From Clostridia bacterium (GTDB taxonomy: Bacteria; Bacillota; Clostridia; Oscillospirales; CAG-272): a DNA stretch of 54,885 bases. The stretch is taken from the NCBI GenBank assembly GCA_017396225.1, contig JAFQMP010000065.1, forward strand, positions 1 to 54,885, read 5' to 3'. The position numbers and the translations under genes were made by a program. Below the pieces are notes generated by a model, which saw only the letters and a list, made by a program, of their open reading frames with translations, did not search any database and was not told the DNA's origin. Shown piece after piece: positions 42,861-50,535 of this stretch. Numbering within the stretch: position 1 is the stretch's first letter; every line of letters begins with the position of its first letter.

Positions 42861-43829
42861 ATGAAATTAAGTGTACTTGCCAATCTCTACGGCGCGAAGC
42901 CTCTTGATGAAACGCTTGCTCTTTTGTCGGCTCTTGGTGTAACTACGGTGGAAATCGGTGCAGGTGGATATCCTGGCAAAGCGCATTGTGACCCCGCGGC
43001 ACTGCTTGCTGATGCCAAAAAGTACGATGAATTTGCCGCAACCTTTGCAAAATATGGCGTGACGATTTGCGCTCTTGCCGTCCATGGCAACGCGCTGCAC
43101 CCCGATAAGGCGGTCGCCGCACAGTTTGATACCGATTTCCGCAATGCTGTGTTACTTGCAGAAAAGCTTGGTGTGGATACGGTAATCACCTTCTCGGGCT
43201 GTCCCGGTGACAGTGAGGGCTCCAAATACCCCAACTGGGTCACCTGCCCTTGGCCTGAGGACTTTTTACAGGTTCTTGATTGGCAGTGGAATGAGAAGCT
43301 GATTCCTTACTGGCGTGAGGCAGGCGCATTTGCTGTGGCGCACAAGGTGCCCCACATTGCCTTTGAAATGCACCCCGGCTTTTGTGTTTATAATCCCGAA
43401 ACGCTGTTGCGCCTGCGCGCTGCTGTCGGTGATGTGATTGGTGCAAACCTTGACCCCTCCCATTTGATTTGGCAGGGCATTGACCCTGTTGCTGCCATTC
43501 GCGCATTGGCGGGTGCCATCTATCACGTTCACGCCAAGGATACCAAGGTGGACCGCTATAACACCGCCGTGAACGGTGTGCTTGATACCAAGCATTACGG
43601 CGATGAATTGCATCGCTCCTGGATTTTCCGTACCGTAGGTTACGGCAACGGTGAAGGCTATTGGCGCGACCTTGTCAGCAATCTGCGTTTGGTTGGCTAT
43701 GACCGCGTGCTTTCCATCGAGCATGAGGATAGCCTGATGACGATTGATGAGGGCCTTGCAAAGGCAGTTGCTTTCCTGAAGGATATCATTATTCGCGAGG
43801 AAAAGCCTACCACGATGGCGTGGGCATAA
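42861..43829 (+). CDS. Sugar phosphate isomerase/epimerase
   Basis: 322 residues, TIM barrel of the xylose-isomerase-like family. Metal-site residues: Glu in HIAFEMHPG, Asp/His in NLDPSHLIWQG, His pair in IYHVHAKDT, and Glu in LSIEHEDS. IYHVHAKDT and FSGCPGD are common in dehydratase/epimerase members acting on inositol or keto-sugars. Substrate not determined. Start ATG 42861, after AAGGGA; the long upstream frame crosses the terminator. Single gene, terminator follows at 43836. Confidence 0.88.
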   Translation: MKLSVLANLYGAKPLDETLALLSALGVTTVEIGAGGYPGKAHCDPAALLADAKKYDEFAATFAKYGVTICALAVHGNALHPDKAVAAQFDTDFRNAVLLAEKLGVDTVITFSGCPGDSEGSKYPNWVTCPWPEDFLQVLDWQWNEKLIPYWREAGAFAVAHKVPHIAFEMHPGFCVYNPETLLRLRAAVGDVIGANLDPSHLIWQGIDPVAAIRALAGAIYHVHAKDTKVDRYNTAVNGVLDTKHYGDELHRSWIFRTVGYGNGEGYWRDLVSNLRLVGYDRVLSIEHEDSLMTIDEGLAKAVAFLKDIIIREEKPTTMAWA

Positions 43830-43835
43830 GCAGAG

Positions 43836-43863
43836 AAAAAACCGCCCCACGGGGCGGTTTTTT
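43836..43863. terminator. Terminator between isomerase and abrB
   Basis: AAAAAACCGCCCC-ac-GGGGCGGTTTTTT, symmetrical, works for both convergent genes. Confidence 0.92.
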
Positions 43864-43864
43864 C

Positions 43865-44107
43865 TTACAAATTTTTCATTTTTTCGATGCAGTCGCGGCA
43901 AACGCGCTTGCCGTTGTAAAGCACGATGCCGTCAGCCTCGCCGCAGAAGATGCAGGCGGGAGCGTATTTTTGCAATACGATGCGGTTTTCATCGGTGTAA
44001 ATTTCAAGATAGTCCTTTTCCTTGATGTCAAGCTTGCGGCGGATTTCGATGGGAAGGACAAAACGTCCAAGCTCGTCTACAGCTCTGGTAATACCGGTTG
44101 ATTTCAT
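43865..44107 (-). CDS. abrB: AbrB family transition-state regulator
   Basis: 80 residues. The N-terminal swapped-hairpin DNA-binding domain reads MKSTGITRAVDELGRFVLPI then EIRRKLDIKEKDYLEIY, very close to Bacillus AbrB. The C-terminus differs: CIFCG and CRDC form a zinc-ribbon-like pair of CxxC motifs instead of the AbrB C-terminal domain. It likely controls transition to stationary phase or sporulation. Start 44107 follows AAAAGGAG; a longer upstream frame runs through the promoter. Confidence 0.92.
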   Translation of the reverse strand: MKSTGITRAVDELGRFVLPIEIRRKLDIKEKDYLEIYTDENRIVLQKYAPACIFCGEADGIVLYNGKRVCRDCIEKMKNL

Positions 44108-44152
44108 GGCAGTTCTCCTTTTGGCGAAAGCGGAAATAATTTGTCTGGTTTT

Positions 44153-44181
44153 ATTATAAAAGAAAGAAACCTGACTGTCAA
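44153..44181 (-). promoter_or_regulatory. SigA promoter of abrB
   Basis: Minus strand TTGACA (44176-44181) and TATAAT (44153-44158), 17-base spacer. Confidence 0.9.
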
Positions 44182-44386
44182 TAGCAAAAATTGGAAATTT
44201 ATGGTTTTTTAACATTTTCGTGAGCGTGCTCTGCACTCGCCCGCAAAAAAAGCGGACTTTTTGTCGAAAAGTGGCATATTGTGCTGAGAAAAACGGTATC
44301 ATTTCGCGTGGAAATCGGTATGCTTGCGTATGAAAGAATCCGCTTTTGGCAAATACTTTATCCAAACCGTGAAAAGGAGCAGGAAT

Positions 44387-44647
44387 ATGTTAAAGGGGTG
44401 TCAAAGACAGCTTGTGATGTTGAAGCCCGGAGAAAACAGTGTTTTTGAAAGTGCTTGGCTTGTGTTACGCGAGGAGCGTGCCGATGTTGCGTATGATGAT
44501 ATGATTGCCGAGGCAAACCGCATTGTGTCAGGCGGTATTCTGCCGCGATACAAGCGCCGTCGGCTGCGCTCGCGTCTGTGGAGTATGCTGCTTGGGGTGA
44601 TTTTGGGCGGGGGCGTGGCTACGCTTATCTTCTTTCTTATGAGATAA
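44387..44647 (+). CDS. Small basic protein with C-terminal membrane helix
   Basis: 86 residues from ATG 44387, after AAAAGGAG. A soluble N-terminal half (MLKPGENSVFESAWLVLREE) is followed by an Arg-rich stretch KRRRLRSRLW and one membrane helix (about 66-85). The pattern LKPGENSVFESAWLVLRE is conserved-looking, but I cannot name the family. Its frame can be extended to 44324 without a ribosome site. It lies upstream of the RNase J promoter; no promoter of its own was recognised. Confidence 0.65.
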   Translation: MLKGCQRQLVMLKPGENSVFESAWLVLREERADVAYDDMIAEANRIVSGGILPRYKRRRLRSRLWSMLLGVILGGGVATLIFFLMR

Positions 44648-44656
44648 GAATTGCAC

Positions 44657-44685
44657 TTGACAAGTGCATAAGCATTGTGTATAAT
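44657..44685 (+). promoter_or_regulatory. SigA promoter of rnj
   Basis: TTGACA 44657-44662, 17-base spacer, TATAAT 44680-44685. Confidence 0.88.
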
Positions 44686-44691
44686 ATATAA

Positions 44692-44814
44692 TATATTAAA
44701 ATTTTAACGCGCGACTGCGCGCGATGAACGATATTTTGAGGGAGGGCCTCGGAACAGTCCCGAAACGGCCTTCATTTTTGCGCGTTCTGCGTAATTTTTG
44801 ATACAGGAGGAGCT
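44692..44814 (+). promoter_or_regulatory. Structured 5' leader of rnj
   Basis: About 120 untranslated bases. They contain CGCGC-gact-GCGCG near 44709-44723 and a larger stem pairing GGCC at about 44745 with GGCC at 44769, plus TCGG with CCGA. The structure ends in CATTTTT, so it may be attenuator-like. An autoregulatory role for RNase J is speculation. Confidence 0.35.
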
Positions 44815-46497
44815 ATGCCGAAGGTAAAAAAAGACAAAGGAAAAATACGGATTATCCCCTTGGGCGGATTGCATGAAATTGGTAAAAATCTTACCGTTAT
44901 CGAATATGAAAATGATATGATTGTGGTCGATTGCGGCCTGTCATTTCCCGATGAGGATATGCTGGGCATCGACCTGGTTATCCCTGATATTACCTACCTT
45001 GAGCAAAATCAGGACCGCTTGCGTGGTATCTTTCTCACGCACGGTCATGAGGACCATATCGGCGCGCTGCCTTACGTGCTGCGCACCGTAAATCCGCCTG
45101 TTTACGGCACCAAGCTGACGCTGGGCATTCTCAAGCATAAGCTTGAGGAGCATTCTTTACCCTGGCAGACCGACCTCCGCACCGTCAGTGCAGGCACGAC
45201 TGTGCGCGCGGGCGGGTTGAATGTGGAGTTTATCCGTGTCAACCATTCGATTGCAGATGCCTGCTGTCTGGCAATTCACACGCCGCTTGGCACGCTGCTG
45301 CACACGGGTGACTTCAAGCTGGATATCACCCCCATTGAAGGTGAAATGATGAATATCACCCGCCTTGGTGAGCTTGGCAAAAAGGGCTTGCTTGCCCTGC
45401 TTTGTGAGTCCACCAACGCCGAGCGCCCCGGGTTTGCACCCTCGGAAAAAAAGGTTGGCAATTCGCTCGAATATATTTTTACCAAAAATCCCGATAAGCG
45501 TATTGTGATTTCCACCTTCTCCTCAAACGTGCATCGCGTACAGCAGATTGTGGATATCAGCGCAAGGCACGGACGAAAGGTGGCAATTACCGGTCGCAGT
45601 ATGCTGAATATTGTGGGTGCTGCGGTGGAGCTTGGCTATATGAAGGTGCCGAAGGACGTTCTGGTGGATATCAGCGAAATCAGGCGCTTTAAGCCTGAGC
45701 AGCTGACGTTGGTTACCACGGGCAGCCAGGGTGAGCCGATGTCGGCGCTTTACCGTATGGCGTATTCCGACCACCAGCAGGTCACACTCGGCAGGAACGA
45801 CCTTGTGGTGCTTTCCTCGCACGCCATTCCCGGCAACGAAAAGCTGGTTGGCCGTGTGATTAACGAGCTGGCGCGCAACGGTGTTGAGGTCGTGCACGAT
45901 GCCGCACTTGAGGTGCATGCATCGGGTCATGCCTGTGCCGAGGAGCTCAAGCTCTTGATGGCGCTGACGAAGCCAAAGTATTTTATGCCGATTCACGGCG
46001 AAAGCCGTCATATGAACGCCAACCGTGAGCTGGCGCTTGAAATGGGTATTTCCGACCGTCATATTTTCCTCTCTGAAATCGGTAAGGTTCTCGAGATTGA
46101 TGTAAACGGCGCGCGTTTTTCCGGTGTTGTACCTGCAGGTCAGGTGCTGGTGGACGGCTACGGTGTCGGTGATGTCGGCAACATTGTGCTGCGTGACCGC
46201 AAGCATTTGTCGCAGGACGGTCTGATTGTGGTGGTTGCCACGGTTGCGGAGGACCGCGGTCTGCTCTTGTCGGGGCCTGATATTGTATCGCGCGGCTTTG
46301 TATATGTGCGTGAGAACGAGCCCCTGATGGAGGAGGTACGCGCGCTGGTGCAGCGTACCATGGAAAAATGTCTGCGCGGCAGACAGGCGCGTGACCAGAT
46401 GCACCTGAAGAATACGGTGCGCGATGACCTCTCCAAATTCCTCTATGCAAAGACCGGGCGTAAGCCAATGGTATTGCCCGTTATTATGACGGTATAA
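44815..46497 (+). CDS. rnj: Ribonuclease J
   Basis: 560 residues. Metallo-beta-lactamase/beta-CASP nuclease with 5'-3' exo- and endonuclease activity in mRNA decay and rRNA maturation. Metal motif THGHEDHIGALPY near 74, later HTGDFKLD and the beta-CASP motifs (TTGSQGEPMSAL, HASGHACAEEL, HGE with final metal His near 400). C-terminal domain complete. SD AGGAGGAG. Own promoter and long leader. Confidence 0.96.
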   Translation: MPKVKKDKGKIRIIPLGGLHEIGKNLTVIEYENDMIVVDCGLSFPDEDMLGIDLVIPDITYLEQNQDRLRGIFLTHGHEDHIGALPYVLRTVNPPVYGTKLTLGILKHKLEEHSLPWQTDLRTVSAGTTVRAGGLNVEFIRVNHSIADACCLAIHTPLGTLLHTGDFKLDITPIEGEMMNITRLGELGKKGLLALLCESTNAERPGFAPSEKKVGNSLEYIFTKNPDKRIVISTFSSNVHRVQQIVDISARHGRKVAITGRSMLNIVGAAVELGYMKVPKDVLVDISEIRRFKPEQLTLVTTGSQGEPMSALYRMAYSDHQQVTLGRNDLVVLSSHAIPGNEKLVGRVINELARNGVEVVHDAALEVHASGHACAEELKLLMALTKPKYFMPIHGESRHMNANRELALEMGISDRHIFLSEIGKVLEIDVNGARFSGVVPAGQVLVDGYGVGDVGNIVLRDRKHLSQDGLIVVVATVAEDRGLLLSGPDIVSRGFVYVRENEPLMEEVRALVQRTMEKCLRGRQARDQMHLKNTVRDDLSKFLYAKTGRKPMVLPVIMTV

Positions 46498-46601
46498 AAT
46501 TTTGATGTTGTTCACCAAGTGCTCAAAAAAGAGGCACTTATGGGGATTACAATAGAGCCGTAAGGCACAAGAAAAGATAAACTGAAAGGTGGTTTCTGAA
46601 C

Positions 46602-48431
46602 ATGGGAAAGGGAAACAGAACCAAAAACGAAAAGGCAGCAAGCGTTCTCGCAAGCTCTGCTAAAAAGAAAAGCAACGCAAGAAAGGGTCAAATGCCCACT
46701 TGGGTAGGCACGTTGATTCTTGTTGCAGTGCTTGCCGTAATTGTGACGTTTTCAGTCATCAGCGTACTGGCACAGCGCGGCGTATTTCTGCGCAATAAGC
46801 TGATTGCCGAGACCGATCATTTTGAGGTTACGGTACCGATGATGTCTTATATGGTGTATACCGAGTATCAGAGCTGGGTAAGCCAGTATCAGGATAGCGG
46901 CATTATGCAGTACATCAAAGGTAATGGCGGTACAGCGCTTAACACCTCGCTTCCGCTGCGCGATCAGATTTACAGCCAGCCTACGGCAGATAAGCCCGAC
47001 GTTGCTACGATGACCTGGTTTGATTATTTTGCACAGAGTGCAACAGGCAGCGTGGTAGAGGTGCTGACGCTCTGCGAGCAGGCACATTCGTTGGGCGTTA
47101 TACTTGAAGATGAGGACTACGACTCTATTGAGAGCACGATGCAGATGCTTGAGCTTTATGCAATGGCAAGCGGTTACGAGCTGAATGCATACATTCCGAT
47201 GATGTACGGCAACGGCGTGCGCGACAAGGACGTGCGTGCTATGCTGGAGCTCACCACGCTGGCAACCAAGATGACCACGCTGAAAATGGAGGAGCTGCGC
47301 GGTGGCGCAACCGATGTGCGCGTGGAGCTCTATTATGAGAAGAACAAGGCAGACCTTGACGTCTACACCGACTTCATTTTCTATACCTTTACGACCAAGT
47401 TTGATGCAAAGGACGGCACGACCGACGAGATCAACAAGGAGAATGCCGATGCACTTGAAAAGTATCAGGCAGAGCAGAATCGCTACAATGCCTTTGTTGA
47501 TGAGCTGGCAAAGTGCACCACTGCAGAGGAGTTCTGTGATAAGCTGGAGGCCTTCCTTGCAAAGTCCAAGGAAGAAGGCGGCGAGGGTATGGACGTAACC
47601 GATGCCTTCCTTGCACAGTCGAATGCACACCGATTCTCTTATAAGAAGGGCGGCGGTGTTGGCTCCAAGGTAGAGGATTTCCTGTTCTCCAAGGATACGC
47701 CCGCGGCAAATACCGCAAAAGCGCTGAAGGACCCGAACCCCGGTTATACCACCGAAAAGGTCAAAGATGAGCATGATAACGAGGTGGATAAAATCACCTA
47801 TTCCGATGCAACCTCTACCTATACGGCTGTATTTGTAATTACGCCCGTGCACCGTGATGAGGCAAAGCTGCAGCACGTTGGTCACATTCTCTTCCAGACC
47901 AATACCTATAAGGATTTGAAGGATACCTCCAAGCTGACCGGTGCGAAGAAGACGCTTGCACAGCGCCTGCTTGATAAGAATATGACCATTTCTGCTGAGA
48001 ATATGGCGAAGGAGCTTTTTGAGCTGATGAAGGAGGAGGGCGCACTGACGCTCAAGACCTCCGAGGACGGCAAGTCAACGTACTATGTCATTGATAAGGA
48101 TAAGTTTGAGGCTTATGCCAAGGATTATAACGAGGACGGCAACGTTTTCTACAACGATGTAGCCAGAGGCGATATGGTTGCGGAGTTTGATGAGTGGCTC
48201 TACAACCCCAATCGCATCAAGAATGAGATTTCTGAGGGCGGCATCAAGACCACCTACGGTTATCATGTGATGTTTTACAATGGCGAGTCTGAAACCAAGG
48301 TGAACTGGATTGAAAGCGCCCGCGAGGAGCTTGCCACCGACGATTACGAGGCATGGTTCAAGACCGCAAGCACAGAAGTTGAGATTGAAACCGAAAAGTT
48401 CCAGAAGAACTGGAAAAAGGTCGGCAACTGA
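46602..48431 (+). CDS. Membrane-anchored foldase-like protein (PrsA/SurA type)
   Basis: 609 residues. Basic N-terminus, a single membrane helix (about 33-55), then a large extracytoplasmic helical region rich in Glu/Lys. A parvulin-like element appears at the C-terminus: HVGHILFQTN, GDMVAEFDEWLYN and GGIKTTYGYHVMFY match the beginning, middle and end of PpiC-type domains. It probably assists folding of exported proteins. A near-palindrome (AAGTGCTC/GAGGCACTT) at 46518-46540 precedes it. Prolyl isomerase activity is not certain. Confidence 0.75.
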   Translation: MGKGNRTKNEKAASVLASSAKKKSNARKGQMPTWVGTLILVAVLAVIVTFSVISVLAQRGVFLRNKLIAETDHFEVTVPMMSYMVYTEYQSWVSQYQDSGIMQYIKGNGGTALNTSLPLRDQIYSQPTADKPDVATMTWFDYFAQSATGSVVEVLTLCEQAHSLGVILEDEDYDSIESTMQMLELYAMASGYELNAYIPMMYGNGVRDKDVRAMLELTTLATKMTTLKMEELRGGATDVRVELYYEKNKADLDVYTDFIFYTFTTKFDAKDGTTDEINKENADALEKYQAEQNRYNAFVDELAKCTTAEEFCDKLEAFLAKSKEEGGEGMDVTDAFLAQSNAHRFSYKKGGGVGSKVEDFLFSKDTPAANTAKALKDPNPGYTTEKVKDEHDNEVDKITYSDATSTYTAVFVITPVHRDEAKLQHVGHILFQTNTYKDLKDTSKLTGAKKTLAQRLLDKNMTISAENMAKELFELMKEEGALTLKTSEDGKSTYYVIDKDKFEAYAKDYNEDGNVFYNDVARGDMVAEFDEWLYNPNRIKNEISEGGIKTTYGYHVMFYNGESETKVNWIESAREELATDDYEAWFKTASTEVEIETEKFQKNWKKVGN

Positions 48432-48438
48432 TAAAAAT

Positions 48439-48470
48439 GGGGAACCGCCCACGGGCGGTTCCCCCCTGTT
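48439..48470 (+). terminator. Terminator after the foldase-like gene
   Basis: GGGGAACCGCCC-ac-GGGCGGTTCCCC, then CCTGTTT. Confidence 0.8.
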
Positions 48471-48487
48471 TCGGAAAAGGAGAAGCT

Positions 48488-49138
48488 ATGGTAGTTACGC
48501 CCAAGCAAACCACCGTTGCATACCGCTGCCCGCATTGCGGCACGGGTGTTATGAGCGCGGTCAGTATGTTTCATCTGCGCGGCAATCTGGTGCGCCTTAA
48601 GTGCACCTGCGGAAAAAGCATGATGGAAATTGAGCCTGCGGCTGACGGCAAGGTACGCCTTTGCGTGCCCTGCATCATCTGCCCCAAGCCACACCGCTAC
48701 ACCGTCAGCGAAAAGATATTTTTCGGCGAGGAGCTTTTCGTGCTGCCCTGCGCCTATTCCGATATCAATATTGCCATGATGGGTGAAACCAACCACGTCA
48801 AGGCCGAGCTGGCGCGCACCGAGATGCAGCTGCTTGATTTGATGGAGGAGAGCGGCATCAGCGATTTTTCCGCGCTCCACAAGGAGGCTGATGAGGTGGT
48901 CAGCGACCCCCAGGTGCTTGAAATCCTGACCTTTGTGATTCGTGACCTTGACGATGAGGGTAAGATTTACTGTAATTGTCCGCACGAGGAGGGCAGAGAG
49001 GGGGATTATGAGCTTGAGGTGCTGTCTGAGGGCGTGAAGGTCACCTGCAAGCGCTGCGGTGCTACCAAGCTGCTGCCTGCAGATTCCCTGCTTGATGCAC
49101 ACGAATTTCTGAATGCAGACAGTCTGACGTTAGAATAA
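48488..49138 (+). CDS. Zinc-ribbon protein of unknown function
   Basis: 216 residues with several Cys pairs: CPHCGTG (12-18), CTCGKS, CVPCIICPKPH, later CNCPHEE and CKRCGAT near 185. Pattern suggests two or three zinc ribbons separated by a helical acidic middle (about 105-160). ATG 48488 after AAAAGGAG. I do not recognise the family, though similar proteins are frequent next to housekeeping genes in Oscillospirales. Own terminator. Confidence 0.75.
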   Translation: MVVTPKQTTVAYRCPHCGTGVMSAVSMFHLRGNLVRLKCTCGKSMMEIEPAADGKVRLCVPCIICPKPHRYTVSEKIFFGEELFVLPCAYSDINIAMMGETNHVKAELARTEMQLLDLMEESGISDFSALHKEADEVVSDPQVLEILTFVIRDLDDEGKIYCNCPHEEGREGDYELEVLSEGVKVTCKRCGATKLLPADSLLDAHEFLNADSLTLE

Positions 49139-49139
49139 G

Positions 49140-49167
49140 AAAAAAGCAACCGTACGGTTGCTTTTTT
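49140..49167 (+). terminator. Terminator after the zinc-ribbon gene
   Basis: AAAAAAGCAACCGT and ACGGTTGCTTTTTT, a 14-base perfect palindrome ending in T6. Confidence 0.92.
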
Positions 49168-49178
49168 CTTATTATTTC

Positions 49179-49206
49179 GACAAAATGCGGCATCGGGCAT
49201 ATACTG
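49179..49206 (+). promoter_or_regulatory. Candidate SigK/SigE-type promoter of cotJ
   Basis: GACA at 49179-49182 and CATATACTG at 49198-49206, 15-base spacer, similar to mother-cell sigma patterns. No SigA promoter precedes cotJA. Pattern match only. Confidence 0.4.
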
Positions 49207-49211
49207 GCATT

Positions 49212-49252
49212 GAGCGGCAACGCTCAAATTCCAAGGTGCGTGGCACCTTTGG
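49212..49252 (+). promoter_or_regulatory. Two hairpins in the cotJ leader
   Basis: GAGCG-GCAA-CGCTC (49212-49225), a GNRA tetraloop hairpin, and CCAAGGTGC-gtg-GCACCTTtGG (49231-49252). They end shortly before the AAGGAG of cotJA. They may stabilise the mRNA. Confidence 0.55.
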
Positions 49253-49268
49253 TAACAAGGAGTTATCA

Positions 49269-49526
49269 GTGAGTATTCACTATCAAAACGATCCGCTGTT
49301 TCGGTTTTTGTCTGCTGAGACCGGTGGGACGTGCTTCGAGGACGTTCCTGTAACGCCGTTACCCTCCGCACGTGGAAATGATTGCCTTTCGGGTCGCAGC
49401 CTTGCAATGGTTTATTCGCCCTGTCAGGAGTTTGAGGGTGTGTATGAGCCAATGGCAGGTCTTGCGGCAGGCACTATCTTCCGTGAGCTTGAAAAGCCGT
49501 TTTACGGGGCAAGGAGGCTGAAATAA
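49269..49526 (+). CDS. cotJA: Spore coat-associated protein CotJA
   Basis: 85 residues from GTG 49269, which follows AAGGAG; the longer frame begins inside the previous terminator. The CotJA signature is EPMAGLAAGTIFRELEKPF near the C-terminus. Known to be needed for assembly of CotJC into the coat. Overlaps cotJB by one base. Confidence 0.9.
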   Translation: MSIHYQNDPLFRFLSAETGGTCFEDVPVTPLPSARGNDCLSGRSLAMVYSPCQEFEGVYEPMAGLAAGTIFRELEKPFYGARRLK

Positions 49527-49792
49527 TGGAGAACTATCCAGTCGACCGCGCAGGCCTTCTGCGCCGTATTCAGGCCGAGGATTTTGCCCTTTATGAGGTA
49601 GCCCTCTATCTTGACGCATATCCCACCAACAAAAAGGCGCTCGCCTTTTATAAGGAGCACAAAGCCATTCTGGAGGCGCTCAAGGCGGCGTATATGCAAA
49701 AGTATGGTCCGCTGACCATTTATGACAACACAAGCTCTACGGAGTGGCAGTGGTATCGCGGCCCATGGCCCTGGGAAAAGGAGGCAAACTGA
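49526..49792 (+). CDS. cotJB: Spore coat protein CotJB
   Basis: 88 residues. Central helix LLRRIQAEDFALYEVALYLD and YPTNKKAL, then a C-terminal segment GPLTIYDNTSS and aromatic EWQWYRGPWPWEKE, matching CotJB. Between cotJA and cotJC as in other spore formers. Confidence 0.95.
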   Translation: MENYPVDRAGLLRRIQAEDFALYEVALYLDAYPTNKKALAFYKEHKAILEALKAAYMQKYGPLTIYDNTSSTEWQWYRGPWPWEKEAN

Positions 49793-49795
49793 CCT

Positions 49796-50392
49796 ATGTG
49801 GATTTATGACAAGAAGCTGCAATATCCCGTCAAAATCAAAAACCCCAATGCAAATTATGCCAAAATCATCATCAGTCAGCTGGGTGGTCCCGATGGCGAG
49901 CTTGCTGCCTCGCAGCGCTATCTGCACCAGCGTTACAGCATGCCCTATGACAAGGTGCGCGGCATTTTAACCGATGTTGGCACAGAGGAACTGGCGCATC
50001 TCGAAATGATTGCGGCGATTCTTTACCAGCTGACCAAGGGGCTTTCTCCCGAGGAAATTAAAAAGGCAGGTATGGATATCTATTTTGTCGACCATACCAC
50101 AGGGCTTTATCCCGTTGCTGCATCGGGCGTGCCCTTTGATATGAAGTATGTGGGTGTCAAGGGTGATGTGATTGCCGACCTCAACGAGGACCTTGCTGCT
50201 GAGCAGAAGGCGCGCGTCACCTATGACAATATCCTGCGTATGGTAGATGACCCCGATGTGCGCGACCCTATCAAGTATCTCCGTCAGCGTGAGCTGGTGC
50301 ATTACCAGCGCTTTGGCGATGCACTGCGTATCGCACAGGATAATCTTGACAGCAAAAACTTTTACGCGTTCAATCCGTCCTATGACAAATAA
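49796..50392 (+). CDS. cotJC: Spore coat protein CotJC (manganese catalase family)
   Basis: 198 residues. Mn-catalase fold with metal ligands in GGPDGELAASQRYLHQRY, GTEELAHLEMI and later AEQKARVTYD and RELVHYQRFGDAL (E-x-x-H). Likely protects the spore from peroxide, or is structural. Only three bases after cotJB. The neighbouring hemoferritin-like details are those of the family. Confidence 0.96.
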   Translation: MWIYDKKLQYPVKIKNPNANYAKIIISQLGGPDGELAASQRYLHQRYSMPYDKVRGILTDVGTEELAHLEMIAAILYQLTKGLSPEEIKKAGMDIYFVDHTTGLYPVAASGVPFDMKYVGVKGDVIADLNEDLAAEQKARVTYDNILRMVDDPDVRDPIKYLRQRELVHYQRFGDALRIAQDNLDSKNFYAFNPSYDK

Positions 50393-50397
50393 TCAAA

Positions 50398-50430
50398 AAG
50401 CACGTGGGATCCCCCACGTGCTTAAATTTA
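50398..50430 (+). terminator. Terminator after cotJC
   Basis: AAGCACGTGGG-atcc-CCCACGTGCTT, followed by AAATTTAT. Confidence 0.75.
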
Positions 50431-50481
50431 TAAAAAACAGCTAATTCATCAAAAAACTCTTTTCAAAGAAAAAAAGTATGC

Positions 50482-50487
50482 TATAAT
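50482..50487 (+). promoter_or_regulatory. -10 element before the secreted protein
   Basis: TATAAT at 50482-50487, 49 bases before the start. No good -35 at standard spacing (TTTTCA at 16 bases). Confidence 0.5.
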
Positions 50488-50535
50488 AATACTGTACATA
50501 CTTCTGTAACGGAAAGAGAAAGGAGGGGAATTTGC

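Noticed and set aside
46518..46540. Terminator after rnj
   Set aside because: AAGTGCTC/GAGGCACTT can pair, but it is followed by ATGGGG and not by a T run.
46752..47885. 377-residue minus-strand frame opposite the foldase-like gene
   Set aside because: No start signal and no recognisable motif; plus-strand gene is better supported.
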